Below, piece after piece: positions 34,764 to 44,068 of a DNA stretch of 58,783 bases. The stretch lies in contig CAJFOV010000005.1 of assembly GCA_904397835.1 (NCBI GenBank), positions 1 to 58,783 of the forward strand, read 5' to 3'. This DNA is from Candidatus Aristotella avistercoris (GTDB taxonomy: Bacteria > Bacillota > Clostridia > Oscillospirales > Ruminococcaceae). Position numbers and translations under genes: made by a program. The first letter of the stretch is position 1. Every line of letters starts with the position of its first letter. The notes beneath the pieces were generated by a model. It was given only the letters and a program-made list of their open reading frames with translations. It was not told the origin of the DNA and did not search any database.

Positions 34764-37256
34764 ATGTCAAACAAAGGAGCACCGCCGACAAAAATTCTGA
34801 TCCGTGGCGCGCGGGTCCACAACCTCAAAAACATCGATGTGGAAATTCCGCTGAACCAGATTGTGGGCATTGCCGGGGTGTCCGGCTCCGGCAAATCCTC
34901 CCTAGCCCTGGGGGTGCTGTATGCCGAGGGCTCCCGGCGATATTTGGACGCCCTCTCCACCTACACCAGGCGCCGGATGACCCAGGCCCCAAAGGCACAG
35001 GTGGATGAGGTGCTGTATGTGCCGGCCTCCCTTGCCCTGCGCCAGAGACCGGGGATTCCCGGCATCCGCTCCACTTTTGGCACGGGGACCGAGCTGCTCA
35101 ACACCCTGCGGCTCATGTTTTCCCGCCTGGCGGAACACTGCTGCCCCAATGGCCACTATCTGAAGCCCACCTTGGCGGTTGCGGCAGGCCAGGAGCTGGT
35201 CTGCCCGGTCTGTGGGGAACATTTCTACGCCCCGTCTGCCGAGGAGCTCTCCTTCAACAGCCAGGGGGCCTGCCGCCGGTGCGGCGGAACGGGGATGGTT
35301 CGCACAGTGGACCGCGCGACCCTTGTGCCCGATGACTCCCTGTCCATCGATGAGGGCGCTGTGGCGCCTTGGAATTCCCTCATGTGGTCTCTGATGACCG
35401 ACGTGTGCCGGGCCATGGGGGTGCGCACGGATGTGCCCTTCCGAAACCTGACCGAGGAGGAGAAGGCCATTGTCTACGACGGTCCCCCGGAGAAGAAACA
35501 CATCCTGTACAAGGCCAAAAATTCCAACCAGGCAGGGGAGCTGGATTTCACCTACTACAACGCCACCTATACGGTGGAGAACGCCCTGGCCAAGGTCAAG
35601 GATGAGAAGGGCATGAAGCGGGTGGAGAAGTTTTTGAAGGAGGATCTCTGCCCGGAGTGCGGCGGTACCCGCCTGTCAAAGGAGGCAAGGCTGCCGAAGA
35701 TCCGCGGCATCTCCCTGGACCAGGCCTGCCAAATGACCTTGACAGAGCTCAGAACCTGGGTGCGGGAGACCCCGCTCCACCTGGCCGAGGAGATGCGGGC
35801 CATGGCAAAAAGCATCTGCGACTCCTTTGAAACGGTGGCAAAGCGGCTGATGGACCTGGGGCTGGGGTACCTGACGCTGGATCGGGCCAGCGCCACCCTC
35901 TCCACCGGGGAACGGCAGCGCATGCAGCTTGCCCGGGCTGTGCGGAACCGGACAACGGGGGTCCTCTATGTGTTGGATGAGCCCTCCATCGGCCTGCACC
36001 CCTCCAACCTGGTGGGCCTCAGCGGGGTGATGGAGGACCTGGTGGCAGATGGCAACTCGGTCCTCCTGGTGGATCACGATACCCAGGTCCTCCGGCAGGC
36101 AGACTGGATCATCGAAATGGGCCCTCAGGCGGGGGCCGCAGGGGGAACTGTCATTGCCCAGGGGACCGTTGAGGAGCTGGAGAAGAACCCCTCCTCCCAG
36201 ATTGGCCCCTTTCTGTCAGGCAGGGAAGGGGCGCCCCTGGGGAGCGGGCAGAGGGAGGATCTCTTTTCAGCCGGGAAAATCCACCTGTCCACCGGCCCCA
36301 TTCACACCGTCCAGCCGTTGGAGGTGGACCTCCCCAAGGGCAAGCTCACTGTGGTCACCGGGGTGTCAGGCTCCGGCAAGACAACCATGGTGCTGGAGAG
36401 TCTGGTCCCCGGGCTCCAGGCGGCCATTGGGGGCCGGCCCCTGCCGGCGCATGTCCGATCGGTGCAGGCGGATGACATTGCCCATGTCAAGCTGATTGAC
36501 GCCACCCCCATTGGCATCAATGTGCGCTCCACCGTTGCCACCTACGCCAACGTCCACGACGAGCTGCGGAAGATCTACGCCAGGACGGCAGATGCAAGGG
36601 AACACGGATACAAGGCGGGGGATTTTTCCTACAACACCGGCGGTCTGCGTTGTCCTGTGTGCGACGGAACGGGGGAGATCAGCCTGGATGTCCAGTTCCT
36701 GCCGGATGTGAACATCCCCTGTCCAGAGTGCCGGGGCTCCCGCTATGCCAAGGCGGCCTATCAGATCAAGCATACAAATAGGGAGGGGCAGTCCTGCTCC
36801 CTGCCGGAACTGATGGATATGGATGTGAACACCGCTTTAGACTTCTGCAGGGATATGAAGACGGTTCAACCCAGGCTGCAGGTCCTCCAGAGCCTGGGCC
36901 TGGGGTACCTGACCCTGGGGGAGGAAACCCCAAGCCTCTCAGGGGGAGAGGCCCAAAGGCTAAAATTGGCCAGTGAGATGGGGAAGGCCCAGTGGGACTC
37001 GGTGTTTGTGTTTGATGAGCCCACCATTGGCCTGCACCCGCTGGATGTACAGACCCTCCTAGGAGTGTTCCGCACCCTGATGGAAAATGGGGCGACCGTC
37101 ATTGTGATTGAACACGACCTGGATGTCATTCGCAGCGCGGACTATGTTGTGGACATGGGCCCCGGTGGCGGCAAGGAGGGCGGCAGGGTGGTTGCCTGCG
37201 GCACGCCCTGGGATATTGCCCACAATCAGGCGAGTGTCACCGGCAGATACCTGTAG
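34764..37256 (+). CDS. Short UvrA-like ABC ATPase
   Basis: An 830-residue paralogue of excinuclease UvrA (normally about 940). Both ATPase halves are complete: Walker [12 protein letters not shown] and [11 protein letters not shown], signatures [14 protein letters not shown] and [15 protein letters not shown], and [11 protein letters not shown] and [11 protein letters not shown]. Zinc-binding CxxC pairs are seen near residues 150-180 and in the second half ([18 protein letters not shown]). The reduced first-half insertion suggests the UvrA2/DrrC class, which lacks the UvrB-docking part and is linked to resistance to DNA-binding drugs. ATG 34764 follows AGGGAGG; ATG 34758 is too close. Confidence 0.85.
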   Translation: MSNKGAPPTKILIRGARVHNLKNIDVEIPLNQIVGIAGVSGSGKSSLALGVLYAEGSRRYLDALSTYTRRRMTQAPKAQVDEVLYVPASLALRQRPGIPGIRSTFGTGTELLNTLRLMFSRLAEHCCPNGHYLKPTLAVAAGQELVCPVCGEHFYAPSAEELSFNSQGACRRCGGTGMVRTVDRATLVPDDSLSIDEGAVAPWNSLMWSLMTDVCRAMGVRTDVPFRNLTEEEKAIVYDGPPEKKHILYKAKNSNQAGELDFTYYNATYTVENALAKVKDEKGMKRVEKFLKEDLCPECGGTRLSKEARLPKIRGISLDQACQMTLTELRTWVRETPLHLAEEMRAMAKSICDSFETVAKRLMDLGLGYLTLDRASATLSTGERQRMQLARAVRNRTTGVLYVLDEPSIGLHPSNLVGLSGVMEDLVADGNSVLLVDHDTQVLRQADWIIEMGPQAGAAGGTVIAQGTVEELEKNPSSQIGPFLSGREGAPLGSGQREDLFSAGKIHLSTGPIHTVQPLEVDLPKGKLTVVTGVSGSGKTTMVLESLVPGLQAAIGGRPLPAHVRSVQADDIAHVKLIDATPIGINVRSTVATYANVHDELRKIYARTADAREHGYKAGDFSYNTGGLRCPVCDGTGEISLDVQFLPDVNIPCPECRGSRYAKAAYQIKHTNREGQSCSLPELMDMDVNTALDFCRDMKTVQPRLQVLQSLGLGYLTLGEETPSLSGGEAQRLKLASEMGKAQWDSVFVFDEPTIGLHPLDVQTLLGVFRTLMENGATVIVIEHDLDVIRSADYVVDMGPGGGKEGGRVVACGTPWDIAHNQASVTGRYL

Positions 37257-37389
37257 TACCATTAGTACCATATATGGGATGGGAATTTTTCCATCCATGA
37301 AAAACATCGCGGAACTGCTAGAACGTTTTGATTGAGTCTGGCATATATCCCCCAGAGGCGTCATATGCTATAAGGGGAGATGATAGACG

Positions 37390-37857
37390 ATGCAGTTTTC
37401 TTTGCGCCGCCTGCTTTGGAACCTGGCCCTGCCCCTGACCGTGGGTGGACTCTCCGCCCTGATCACCAGGGGAAGCATGGAGCAGTATCAGCAGCTGAAT
37501 CAGCCGCCTCTCTCACCGCCTGGGGCAGTATTCCCTATCGTTTGGACGGCGTTGTTCCTGCTCATGGGCATTTCCACCGATCGGTTGGGCAGCCGGGGAC
37601 ACACGCCCCAGTGGGGCAGTGCCTGGAAAATCTATGGCGCCCAACTGCTGGTGAATTTCCTTTGGCCCATTTTTTTCTTCCAGTTGGGGTGGTATCTCTT
37701 CGCCTTTTTCTGGCTGATCCTTCTGGCTGTTCTGGTGGTATGGATGATCCGCCGCTTTTACCGCCTGGTTCCGCTGGCCGGTTGGCTCCAGATCCCCTAT
37801 CTGCTCTGGCTGCTCTTTGCCGGGTATTTGAATCTGGGGGTCTATCTGCTAAATTAG
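37390..37857 (+). CDS. TspO/MBR family tryptophan-rich protein
   Basis: A 155-residue, five-span membrane protein of the TspO/peripheral benzodiazepine receptor family, which binds porphyrins and is tied to stress responses. The pattern QPPLSPPGAVFPIVWTALF near the N-terminus and NFLWPIFFFQLGWYLFAFFW in the middle are diagnostic. Tryptophan and aromatic content are high. A GGGGAGATGATAGACG-type ribosome site precedes the ATG. Monocistronic. Confidence 0.9.
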   Translation: MQFSLRRLLWNLALPLTVGGLSALITRGSMEQYQQLNQPPLSPPGAVFPIVWTALFLLMGISTDRLGSRGHTPQWGSAWKIYGAQLLVNFLWPIFFFQLGWYLFAFFWLILLAVLVVWMIRRFYRLVPLAGWLQIPYLLWLLFAGYLNLGVYLLN

Positions 37858-37873
37858 CTCCCTGAATAAAGAC

Positions 37874-37912
37874 GCACGGCCCCAGTTGAACCGGGAGCCG
37901 TGCTTGTTTTTT
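37874..37912 (+). terminator. Terminator of the TspO gene
   Basis: GCACGGC...CCC pairs with GGG...CCGTGC with a small bulge, followed by TTGTTTTTT. Confidence 0.8.
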
Positions 37913-38132
37913 GGCTGAGATATTCATTTTGTTCCGTGGCGTCATTCCGGAGATACACCGGTGGTGGCCGAACGGACTTTTAACAACACTACAGATCAAG
38001 TCCGCAAGGGGAGGCGCTCCTCTGGAAAAGCTGGAATGTGGCGAAAAACTGGATCGCAAAAGAACCCCAAATGTTACAAAAAACTGCGACAGATGCCCTT
38101 AGGCTTGCCGCAGTTCCGTTCAGGGAATGAAC

Positions 38133-38166
38133 AAAACCCGCTCCAGCAATACTGGAGCGGGTTTTT
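38133..38166. terminator. Bidirectional terminator after the tRNA operon
   Basis: A perfect 11-bp stem (38136-38146 with 38152-38162). Minus-strand tail TTTTGTT ends the tRNA operon; plus-strand tail TTTT abuts tRNA-Gln. Confidence 0.85.
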
Positions 38167-38240
38167 GGCTGGGCTGGCTGGATTTGAACCAGCGGATGCA
38201 GGAGTCAAAGTCCTGTGCCTTACCCCTTGGCGACAGCCCA
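38166..38240 (-). tRNA. tRNA-Gln (anticodon TTG)
   Basis: Acceptor TGGGCTG pairs with CAGCCCA, anticodon arm AGGAC-TTTGACT-CCT region gives TTG, T arm GGTTCAAATCC, and CCA is encoded. Last in the four-tRNA operon. Confidence 0.95.
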
Positions 38241-38250
38241 ATAAAAATGC

Positions 38251-38288
38251 TTGTAAGAAAAAAAGGCCGAAGCCTTTTTTTCTTACAA
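38251..38288. repeat. Long perfect hairpin between tRNA-His and tRNA-Gln
   Basis: A 17-bp perfect inverted repeat (38251-38267 with 38272-38288) around CGAA. T-runs lie inside the stem. It may be an internal terminator or RNase site. Confidence 0.8.
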
Positions 38289-38289
38289 T

Positions 38290-38367
38290 TGGGGTGGATA
38301 GTCGGATTCGAACCGACCGCCTCCAGAGCCACAATCTGGCGCTCTAGCCGAATGAGCTATACCCACC
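38290..38367 (-). tRNA. tRNA-His (anticodon GTG)
   Basis: Eight-base acceptor including the G-1:C73 pair typical of tRNA-His. Anticodon loop TTGTGGC between CCAGA and TCTGG gives GTG, and CCA is encoded. Confidence 0.95.
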
Positions 38368-38384
38368 ATAAATAAAGGGTTACG

Positions 38385-38461
38385 TGGCGCGCCAGAAGGG
38401 ACTCGAACCCCTGGCCTACTGCTTAGAAGGCAGTTGCTCTATCCAGCTGAGCTACTGGCGC
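38385..38461 (-). tRNA. tRNA-Arg (anticodon TCT)
   Basis: Acceptor GCGCCAG pairs with CTGGCGC, anticodon arm CTGC-CTTCTAA-GCAG gives TCT, and CCA is encoded. Confidence 0.95.
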
Positions 38462-38475
38462 ACATTGAAAATAAC

Positions 38476-38549
38476 TGGAGCGGGTGATGGGAATCGAACC
38501 CACGCGACCAGCTTGGAAGGCTGGGATTCTACCATTGAACTACACCCGC
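38476..38549 (-). tRNA. tRNA-Gly (anticodon TCC)
   Basis: Acceptor GCGGGTG pairs with CACCCGC, anticodon arm CCAGC-CTTCCAA-GCTGG gives TCC, and CCA is encoded. First gene of the operon. Confidence 0.95.
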
Positions 38550-38569
38550 ACGCCTTGACAACGTGATTT

Positions 38570-38598
38570 ATTTTACCAAAAAAGAGACCCTTTGTCAA
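38570..38598 (-). promoter_or_regulatory. Promoter of the four-tRNA operon
   Basis: On the minus strand TTGACA (38593-38598), 17 bases and TAAAAT (38570-38575), about 21 bases before tRNA-Gly. Confidence 0.9.
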
Positions 38599-38899
38599 CA
38601 GGAGAAAGGGGAGAAATTCTTTCTTTTTGGGGGATTTTTATATCAATTGGTTTGCCTGAAAATGGCGATTAATTTGAAACTTTTTGGTTTATTTTTACTT
38701 GACTTTTCCCATTAGCTGTCGTAATATGAAACTATAATATACGTTTTACTCAAACATTTCAAAAAACATCGTAGCAATCTGGTAAAGTTCCCAAACAGGT
38801 TTCCACGCCGCAGGTCTCTTGCAGAGGAGTTGGTGTGTAATCTGTAGTGCAGCCAAATGGAAGCTCAGTGCAAGCAAAAATTATTGGAGGTGACAGTTG
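38599..38899 (+). promoter_or_regulatory. Amidase promoter and long leader
   Basis: TTGACT (38699-38704), 17 bases and TAATAT (38722-38727) make a good promoter; a TATAAT (38733-38738) overlaps as an alternative. The leader to the amidase ATG is about 165 bases, long enough for a regulatory RNA, but I recognise no riboswitch class. Confidence 0.55.
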
Positions 38900-40369
38900 A
38901 TGTCAAATCAGAAAAACGCAATTGTTGAACTGCCTGGCTACGAGTTGTCCCAAAAGATCCATGCAAAGGAGGTCTCCTGTGCAGAGGTTATGGAGGCTTT
39001 TTTGGATCAGATTGAAAAGTTTAATCCCATGGTCAACGCCATTGTTGCCCTGCAGGATCGGGATGGCCTGATGGCCCAGGCCAAAGAGAAGGATGCCCAG
39101 CTGGCTGCCGGCAACGACAACGGCTGGATGCATGGTTTCCCCCAGGCCATCAAGGACCTGGAGGATACGGCTGGTATTGTCACCACCAGCGGCTCTCCCA
39201 TTTTTAAAGATCGCGTTCCCACAGTGGATGCGATGATGGTCAAACGCATGAAGAATGCCGGCGCCATCATCATCGGTAAGACCAACACCCCCGAGTGGGG
39301 CTATGGCTCCCAGACCTACAACCCTGTGTATGGTCCCACTGGCAACCCCTATGATCCCAGCCGTACCAGCGGCGGCAGCAGCGGCGGCGCCGCCTGCTCC
39401 CTGGCGATGAGAATGCAGGCCGTTGCCGATGGCAGTGACTTCATGGGCTCTCTGCGTAATCCTGCAGGTTACTGCGGCGTATACGGCTACCGTCCCTCCT
39501 GGGGCCGCGTTCCCGCCCCCGGTGTGGAGCTGTTCCTGAATCAGTGCGGCGTCAAGGGCCCCATGGGCCGCCGTGTGGAGGATCTGGCCCTGCTCCTGGG
39601 CACCCAGTCCGGTTACAGCAGCATGGTTCCCCAGAGCCTGGAGGACGACCCCAACCTCAAATCCCTGACTCCCGAGAATGTTCAGGAGAAACTGAAGAAG
39701 GATCTCTCTGGCCGCAAGGTCGCCTGGCTGGGTGACTGGGATGGCTACCTGCCCATGGAGGATGGCATTTTGGAGACCGTGGAGAAGGCCCTCAAGAAAT
39801 TCCCCGAGTTCGGCGTCTCTGTTGAGCCCATCAAGCCCTTCTTTGATCCTGAGGTGTTCTGGAACAAGGTTTGGCTGCCCTTCCGCCACTATGGTGCCAT
39901 CAGCCTGAAAGCCCACTATGACAACCCCGAGACCAGAAAGCTCCTGAAGCCTGAGGCCATCTATGAGTATGAGGGCAGCCTCAACTACTCCATGCAGGAT
40001 CTGTATGCTGCAGCTGTGGAGCGCAGCAACTGGTACAAGGCTGTGCAGAAGGTCTTTGAGACCTATGATTACATCGCTGTTCCCACCGCGCAGGTGTGGG
40101 CCTTCGATAAGAACTGCCATTGGCCCAAGGAGATCAAGGGCAAGAAGATGGATACTTACCATCGTTGGATGGAGGTTGTTACCCACTGGACTTCCTGCGG
40201 CAGCCCCGTGGTTGCAATGCCGGTTGGTCTGGGCGACAACGGCCTGTCCATGGGCGTGCAGATCATTGGCAAGCCCCGCAGTGATTTTGACCTGCTCCAG
40301 TTTGCCTATGCCTACCAGTCGGTCAACGATGTGGTGGCCAACAACCGCCCCAAGATCCTGGACAAATAA
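38900..40369 (+). CDS. Amidase signature family enzyme
   Basis: A 489-residue cytoplasmic amidase with the Ser-cisSer-Lys triad regions: Lys in GFPQAIKDLEDTAG, the serine loop RTSGGSSGGAACSLA and DGSDFMGSLRNPAG. YKPSWGR-like YRPSWGRVPAPG follows. Length is typical. Substrates in this family range from simple amides to N-carbamoyl and aryl amides; no specificity can be read. GGAGGTGA precedes a TTG-ATG pair; the ATG at 38900 is the better start. It has its own promoter and terminator and faces the permease gene. Confidence 0.9.
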   Translation: MSNQKNAIVELPGYELSQKIHAKEVSCAEVMEAFLDQIEKFNPMVNAIVALQDRDGLMAQAKEKDAQLAAGNDNGWMHGFPQAIKDLEDTAGIVTTSGSPIFKDRVPTVDAMMVKRMKNAGAIIIGKTNTPEWGYGSQTYNPVYGPTGNPYDPSRTSGGSSGGAACSLAMRMQAVADGSDFMGSLRNPAGYCGVYGYRPSWGRVPAPGVELFLNQCGVKGPMGRRVEDLALLLGTQSGYSSMVPQSLEDDPNLKSLTPENVQEKLKKDLSGRKVAWLGDWDGYLPMEDGILETVEKALKKFPEFGVSVEPIKPFFDPEVFWNKVWLPFRHYGAISLKAHYDNPETRKLLKPEAIYEYEGSLNYSMQDLYAAAVERSNWYKAVQKVFETYDYIAVPTAQVWAFDKNCHWPKEIKGKKMDTYHRWMEVVTHWTSCGSPVVAMPVGLGDNGLSMGVQIIGKPRSDFDLLQFAYAYQSVNDVVANNRPKILDK

Positions 40370-40394
40370 GCGTGATCGAACGTGTAACATCAAT

Positions 40395-40427
40395 GAGGAG
40401 AGCCCCGCGGGGCTCTCCTCATTTGTT
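40395..40427 (+). terminator. Amidase terminator
   Basis: A perfect 12-bp stem (40395-40406 with 40409-40420) followed by ATTTGTT. Confidence 0.8.
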
Positions 40428-40471
40428 GTACCACAGCATCTGGGGGGTTCCCATTTAAAATCGACGACAAC

Positions 40472-40498
40472 AAAAAGGAGGGGAAGCCCCCTCCTTTT
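40472..40498 (-). terminator. Terminator of the APC permease unit
   Basis: AAAAGGAGGGG (40473-40483) pairs perfectly with CCCCTCCTTTT (40488-40498). The minus-strand tail is TTTTTG. Confidence 0.85.
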
Positions 40499-40513
40499 GT
40501 ACGATGGTTCCGG

Positions 40514-41830
40514 CTATTGCAGCTCGTAACTCTTGCTCACATGGACCTTGCCTGTGGAATAACGCCATTTGCAGTACACAAAGAACAGAATCAACGCCCC
40601 AAGGGTGAAGCCGATGAGAACCGGCGTCAGATCCCGAGCCGAGAGCAGGATCATCCCCAGACGCAGGCCAATGGAGATGCACATGACAACCTTGAAGAAC
40701 GCCATAGGATATTTGTAGTACCGGTTGTCCCAGGCCCCTTCAATTTTGGCAGGATAGCGCCAGATGGCGATGAAGGCCAACAGTTCGCCGAAGGAGTCGA
40801 TAAAGATATTGTTGTCCACAATGGTGCCCAGGGGGATCCCCAGCAGAAGGGGAATGATGCCCAGCACATAGATAAAGGTGTAGAGGATATAGGGGATGCC
40901 GTGGCGGTTGGTCTTGGCCAGCTTCTCGGGGAACCACCCATCCTGGATCATCTTCATCCATGGGGTGCCGTAGATGGCAAAGTTGGAGTTGATGGTGGTA
41001 AACAGGGCCATAATGGGTCCCCCCACAATGAAGGCATAGTAGAGGGGCTCCGGCATGATCTCCCGGGCTACGACAGCCAGGTTTTGACCGGATACCTCAC
41101 TCAGGGGCAGCGTGTTGCAGGTGACGAACCCCACGCAGGTGTAGATGACAAAGATGATACCAGTGGTGATGAGGATGGCCTTGGGGATGTCACGCTTGGC
41201 ATTTTCTGCATCCTTGCTGAAGTTGATGACGTAGTAGTGCCCGGTGGTGGAGAACATAAACAGCACCACTGCCGACAAAAAGCCGCTGAACCCGGCGGTG
41301 AAGAGCTGTTCCTGGTTGGCGGCAATGACGGCGCTGTCCAGGTTCAAAAATCCGGTGAGGATGTAGAGGAAGAGCCCGACCATCAACAGAACGGACATGA
41401 CATCCTGTACCTTCGCCATGGTTTTGACGCCAAAGAGGTTGGTGATATAGAACAGGGTGATGACCACCACAGCCGCAATGTTGACATCCACGGCAGGGAA
41501 CAGCACATTGATATACATGCCCATGGACAGGCCAAACAGGCTGATGCAGAACATGTTCAGCAAAAAGCACAACCCATAAAAACCGCCCCAAAAATCACCC
41601 ATAATGGCGGAGACAAAGGAATAGTTGCCGCCATTGGCCCGCACGGAGCTGCACAAAAAGATGTAGGGTACAACCTGGGTCAGGCCAATGAGGACAGCCA
41701 CGCCATAGGCGATCCAGGCGGAGTATCCCGTGGTGGCAATGGCCGGGCCGATGAGTGTGACAATTCCGGCGCCAATGACGGTGCCGGTGGCAATGGAGAC
41801 AAGATCCTTTAATTTTAGCCCATTTTGCAT
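40514..41830 (-). CDS. APC superfamily amino acid permease
   Basis: A 438-residue permease with about 12 spans. The APC opening is clear: KLKDLVSIATGTVIGAGIVTLIGPA (the GxGI/G substrate loop), and later FSTTGHYYVINFSKDAENAKRDIPKA, the typical helix 6-7 region. AGGAGGAAATC precedes ATG 41830. It follows the enolase-superfamily gene by about 47 bases and probably imports the substrate, or a related compound, of that enzyme. Amino acid specificity cannot be read. Confidence 0.88.
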   Translation of the reverse strand: MQNGLKLKDLVSIATGTVIGAGIVTLIGPAIATTGYSAWIAYGVAVLIGLTQVVPYIFLCSSVRANGGNYSFVSAIMGDFWGGFYGLCFLLNMFCISLFGLSMGMYINVLFPAVDVNIAAVVVITLFYITNLFGVKTMAKVQDVMSVLLMVGLFLYILTGFLNLDSAVIAANQEQLFTAGFSGFLSAVVLFMFSTTGHYYVINFSKDAENAKRDIPKAILITTGIIFVIYTCVGFVTCNTLPLSEVSGQNLAVVAREIMPEPLYYAFIVGGPIMALFTTINSNFAIYGTPWMKMIQDGWFPEKLAKTNRHGIPYILYTFIYVLGIIPLLLGIPLGTIVDNNIFIDSFGELLAFIAIWRYPAKIEGAWDNRYYKYPMAFFKVVMCISIGLRLGMILLSARDLTPVLIGFTLGALILFFVYCKWRYSTGKVHVSKSYELQ

Positions 41831-41877
41831 GACAGATTTCCTCCTTTGCAATCGGATTGATTTCGGTGGGGGAGCGG

Positions 41878-43059
41878 CTACTGAACCGTTTCGATGTGGG
41901 CGCGTTTGAGGGCGTAGTCAGAGAGCTCCTGGCCGATGCCCGGCAGATCCGGCACGGCAAAGTAGCCGTTTTCGGGCTGGTAATCATATTTACCCATGCA
42001 GGTGATCTCCGGCAGCGTGTTGGAGACGTGGTGCTCATGGATGATGAAATTGGGAATGGCCGCCTCCACCTGCAGAGCCGCTGCCACGCTGATGGGGCTG
42101 TTGCAGGTGTGGGTCTGCACCGTCACATCATATACATGGGCCATGTCACAGATCTTTTTACATTCTGTGATGCCGCCGCAGTTGCCCACGTCCGGCTGTG
42201 CCACAGAGAGCGCGCCGTTTTCCAGCAGCGGGCGGAAGCCCCAGCGGCTGTAGATGCGCTCACCGGTGGCCAGAGGAATGGAGGTGGAGGACGCCAGCTT
42301 TTTCCACAGATCCGCATTGGTGGGGGTCAGGGCCTCCTCCAAAAACAGAATGTCATAGGGTTCGGCAATGCGGGCAGTCTGCATGGCGGTCATGTAGTCG
42401 GTCATGCAGTGGTTTTCTACAATGATATCCACATCCGGGCCACAGATTTTGCGGGCCAGAGCCAGGCGCTCCTCAAAGCGTTTGCGCACCTGGCGGGAGA
42501 GGCAGCCGGTGGTCTCGGTGTGGAACAGCTCCCCGCCCTCCGGCTTTTGGCAGAAGAAATTGACCTTGATGGCGTCATACCCCTCCTCCATGGCGTGTTC
42601 ATAGGAGGCCTGGTAGGCATCAAGGCAGCCAGGCTGTGCAAACTGTTTGTTGTGGTAGCCAAACTGCAGCTGGCTGATGTAGGTGCGCAGTTTATCCCGG
42701 TGTTTGCCGCCCAACAGCTCGTAGACAGGTTTGCCAAAGTATTTGCCCTTGATGTCCCAAAGGGCCGTGTCAATGGCGCTGATGGCAGCCATGATGATGG
42801 CGCCGTTCCCCTGAGCCCAAAAGCTCTCCTTGTACAGGGTTTCCCAGATGACCTCGTGGGCCAGAGGGTTCATCCCCAGGATCATCTGACCATAGTCCCG
42901 CATGAGTTCAAAGGCGGCTTTAGCGCCGCTGACGATGGCCACCCCTGCCTCTCCATATCCATAGATCCCCTCATCGGTGCGGATACGGCAGCATACGGGC
43001 CGCAGGGCCATTTTTTTGATCTCCTCCAGGGCGATGAGATCCACTGCAACAATTTTCAT
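41878..43059 (-). CDS. Enolase superfamily, mandelate racemase-like enzyme
   Basis: A 393-residue enzyme of the mandelate racemase/acid-sugar dehydratase group. The capping domain (1-120) is followed by a barrel with metal-ligand candidates E215 (IIVENH), E241 (LFLEEAL) and E267 (LATGER), spaced 26 and 26 as D195/E221/E247 in mandelate racemase, and an Asp290-His317 dyad (AQPDVGN, QTHTCN) also at matching spacing. The first ligand is Glu rather than Asp. Such His-Asp enzymes usually dehydrate acid sugars, yet the neighbour is an amino acid permease. AAGGAGGTC precedes ATG 43059. Confidence 0.85.
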   Translation of the reverse strand: MKIVAVDLIALEEIKKMALRPVCCRIRTDEGIYGYGEAGVAIVSGAKAAFELMRDYGQMILGMNPLAHEVIWETLYKESFWAQGNGAIIMAAISAIDTALWDIKGKYFGKPVYELLGGKHRDKLRTYISQLQFGYHNKQFAQPGCLDAYQASYEHAMEEGYDAIKVNFFCQKPEGGELFHTETTGCLSRQVRKRFEERLALARKICGPDVDIIVENHCMTDYMTAMQTARIAEPYDILFLEEALTPTNADLWKKLASSTSIPLATGERIYSRWGFRPLLENGALSVAQPDVGNCGGITECKKICDMAHVYDVTVQTHTCNSPISVAAALQVEAAIPNFIIHEHHVSNTLPEITCMGKYDYQPENGYFAVPDLPGIGQELSDYALKRAHIETVQ

Positions 43060-43254
43060 ACGACAGACCTCCTTCGAATCAATACATATGTACTTGTCAG
43101 ACAAGTTCTTGTATTTCAATCTTACTCCCATCCTCTAGAAAAAGCAAGGGAGGAGGAAAACTTCGGCCTTCTGCCCCAAGGGCTGGGATATTTTTGGGGC
43201 AAAAAACACAAAACCCCCTGCCACAGAGGGCAGAGGGTCCAATCCAAAGGGACG

Positions 43255-43932
43255 CTATACAATGTTTCCGATGGTCAAAAGCTGTTCGCACCGGCCATAG
43301 TTCTTGTCGCGGAGGGCCAGGGCCAGCTCCCGATGGATGTCACAGTATTCATCTGGGTGCTCATGGTACAGCTGGACCAGGTCCCGGCTGCCCTCCAACA
43401 GAAAGCGCTCATAGAGATCCCGCGTCATATAAAAGATTTGTTCCAAAAAGGAATTCTTGGCCGCGTGGACGATGCTGGCATGGAACCGGAAGTCCAGGCT
43501 ATGAAAGGCCTTTTCGTCCCGCTTCTGCAGGCAGCGGTCCATCTGGCCTGCGATTTCAAACAGCTCGTCCAGCTCCTGGGGGGTAATCCGCTCCATGGCC
43601 AGGCGCACAAAGAGCAGGTCCATCTGGACCCGGTACTCATTGAAGTCGTCCTTGTTCTCCTCCGTAATGAGCACATCCGAAATTTGGTTGAAGAGCGCAG
43701 CCAGATCAAAGTCCTTCACATAGCTGCCGTCGCCGGCCCTGGTCTCCACCAGGCCCAGCACGGCCAGCCGCTGGACGGCACTTTTCACCGATGGGCGGCT
43801 GACCCCCAGCTGGGCACACAGCTCATTCTCTGAGGGTAGTTTGCTGCCCACAGGAAAGGTGCCGTCCAGAATGGCCTGCTTGAGCTCCCGAAAGACCTGG
43901 TCGGGGATGCTCTCCTTATGAATTCGCTTCAC
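43255..43932 (-). CDS. GntR/FadR family transcriptional regulator
   Basis: A 225-residue regulator with a winged HTH (LPSENELCAQLGVSRPSVKSAVQRLAVLGLVETRAGDGSYV is the GntR hallmark region; only part is quoted: LPSENELCAQLGVSRPSVK) and an FCD effector domain with a likely metal-binding DFRFHASIVHAAKN histidine region. The GTG at 43932 was chosen since AGGAGG lies seven bases before it; an in-frame GTG two codons earlier is possible. It sits 195 bases upstream of the enolase-superfamily gene, same strand, and probably controls that gene and the permease in response to the substrate. Confidence 0.9.
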   Translation of the reverse strand: MKRIHKESIPDQVFRELKQAILDGTFPVGSKLPSENELCAQLGVSRPSVKSAVQRLAVLGLVETRAGDGSYVKDFDLAALFNQISDVLITEENKDDFNEYRVQMDLLFVRLAMERITPQELDELFEIAGQMDRCLQKRDEKAFHSLDFRFHASIVHAAKNSFLEQIFYMTRDLYERFLLEGSRDLVQLYHEHPDEYCDIHRELALALRDKNYGRCEQLLTIGNIV

Positions 43933-44068
43933 ACACACACGCTCCTCCTGCCGCGGCACAGAGGTCCGCGGGTAGACTATCAAAATCTTACCCCTTTTCC
44001 CATGAGATGTCAAATGTCAGACCGGTGGCATCCGAGGCGGATCAAAAACCGCCGCAGGTCTCTGGCAG

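Noticed and set aside
38074-38375. Short open frames across the four-tRNA cluster
   Set aside because: They read through tRNA genes; the frames contain translated T arms and are not proteins.
38903-40393. A 496-residue open frame antisense to the amidase gene
   Set aside because: Mirrors the amidase's codon pattern; the plus strand carries a ribosome site, triad motifs and promoter.
40517-41812. A 431-residue open frame antisense to the APC permease
   Set aside because: Histidine/aspartate/glycine-rich reading of membrane-protein codons with no family resemblance.
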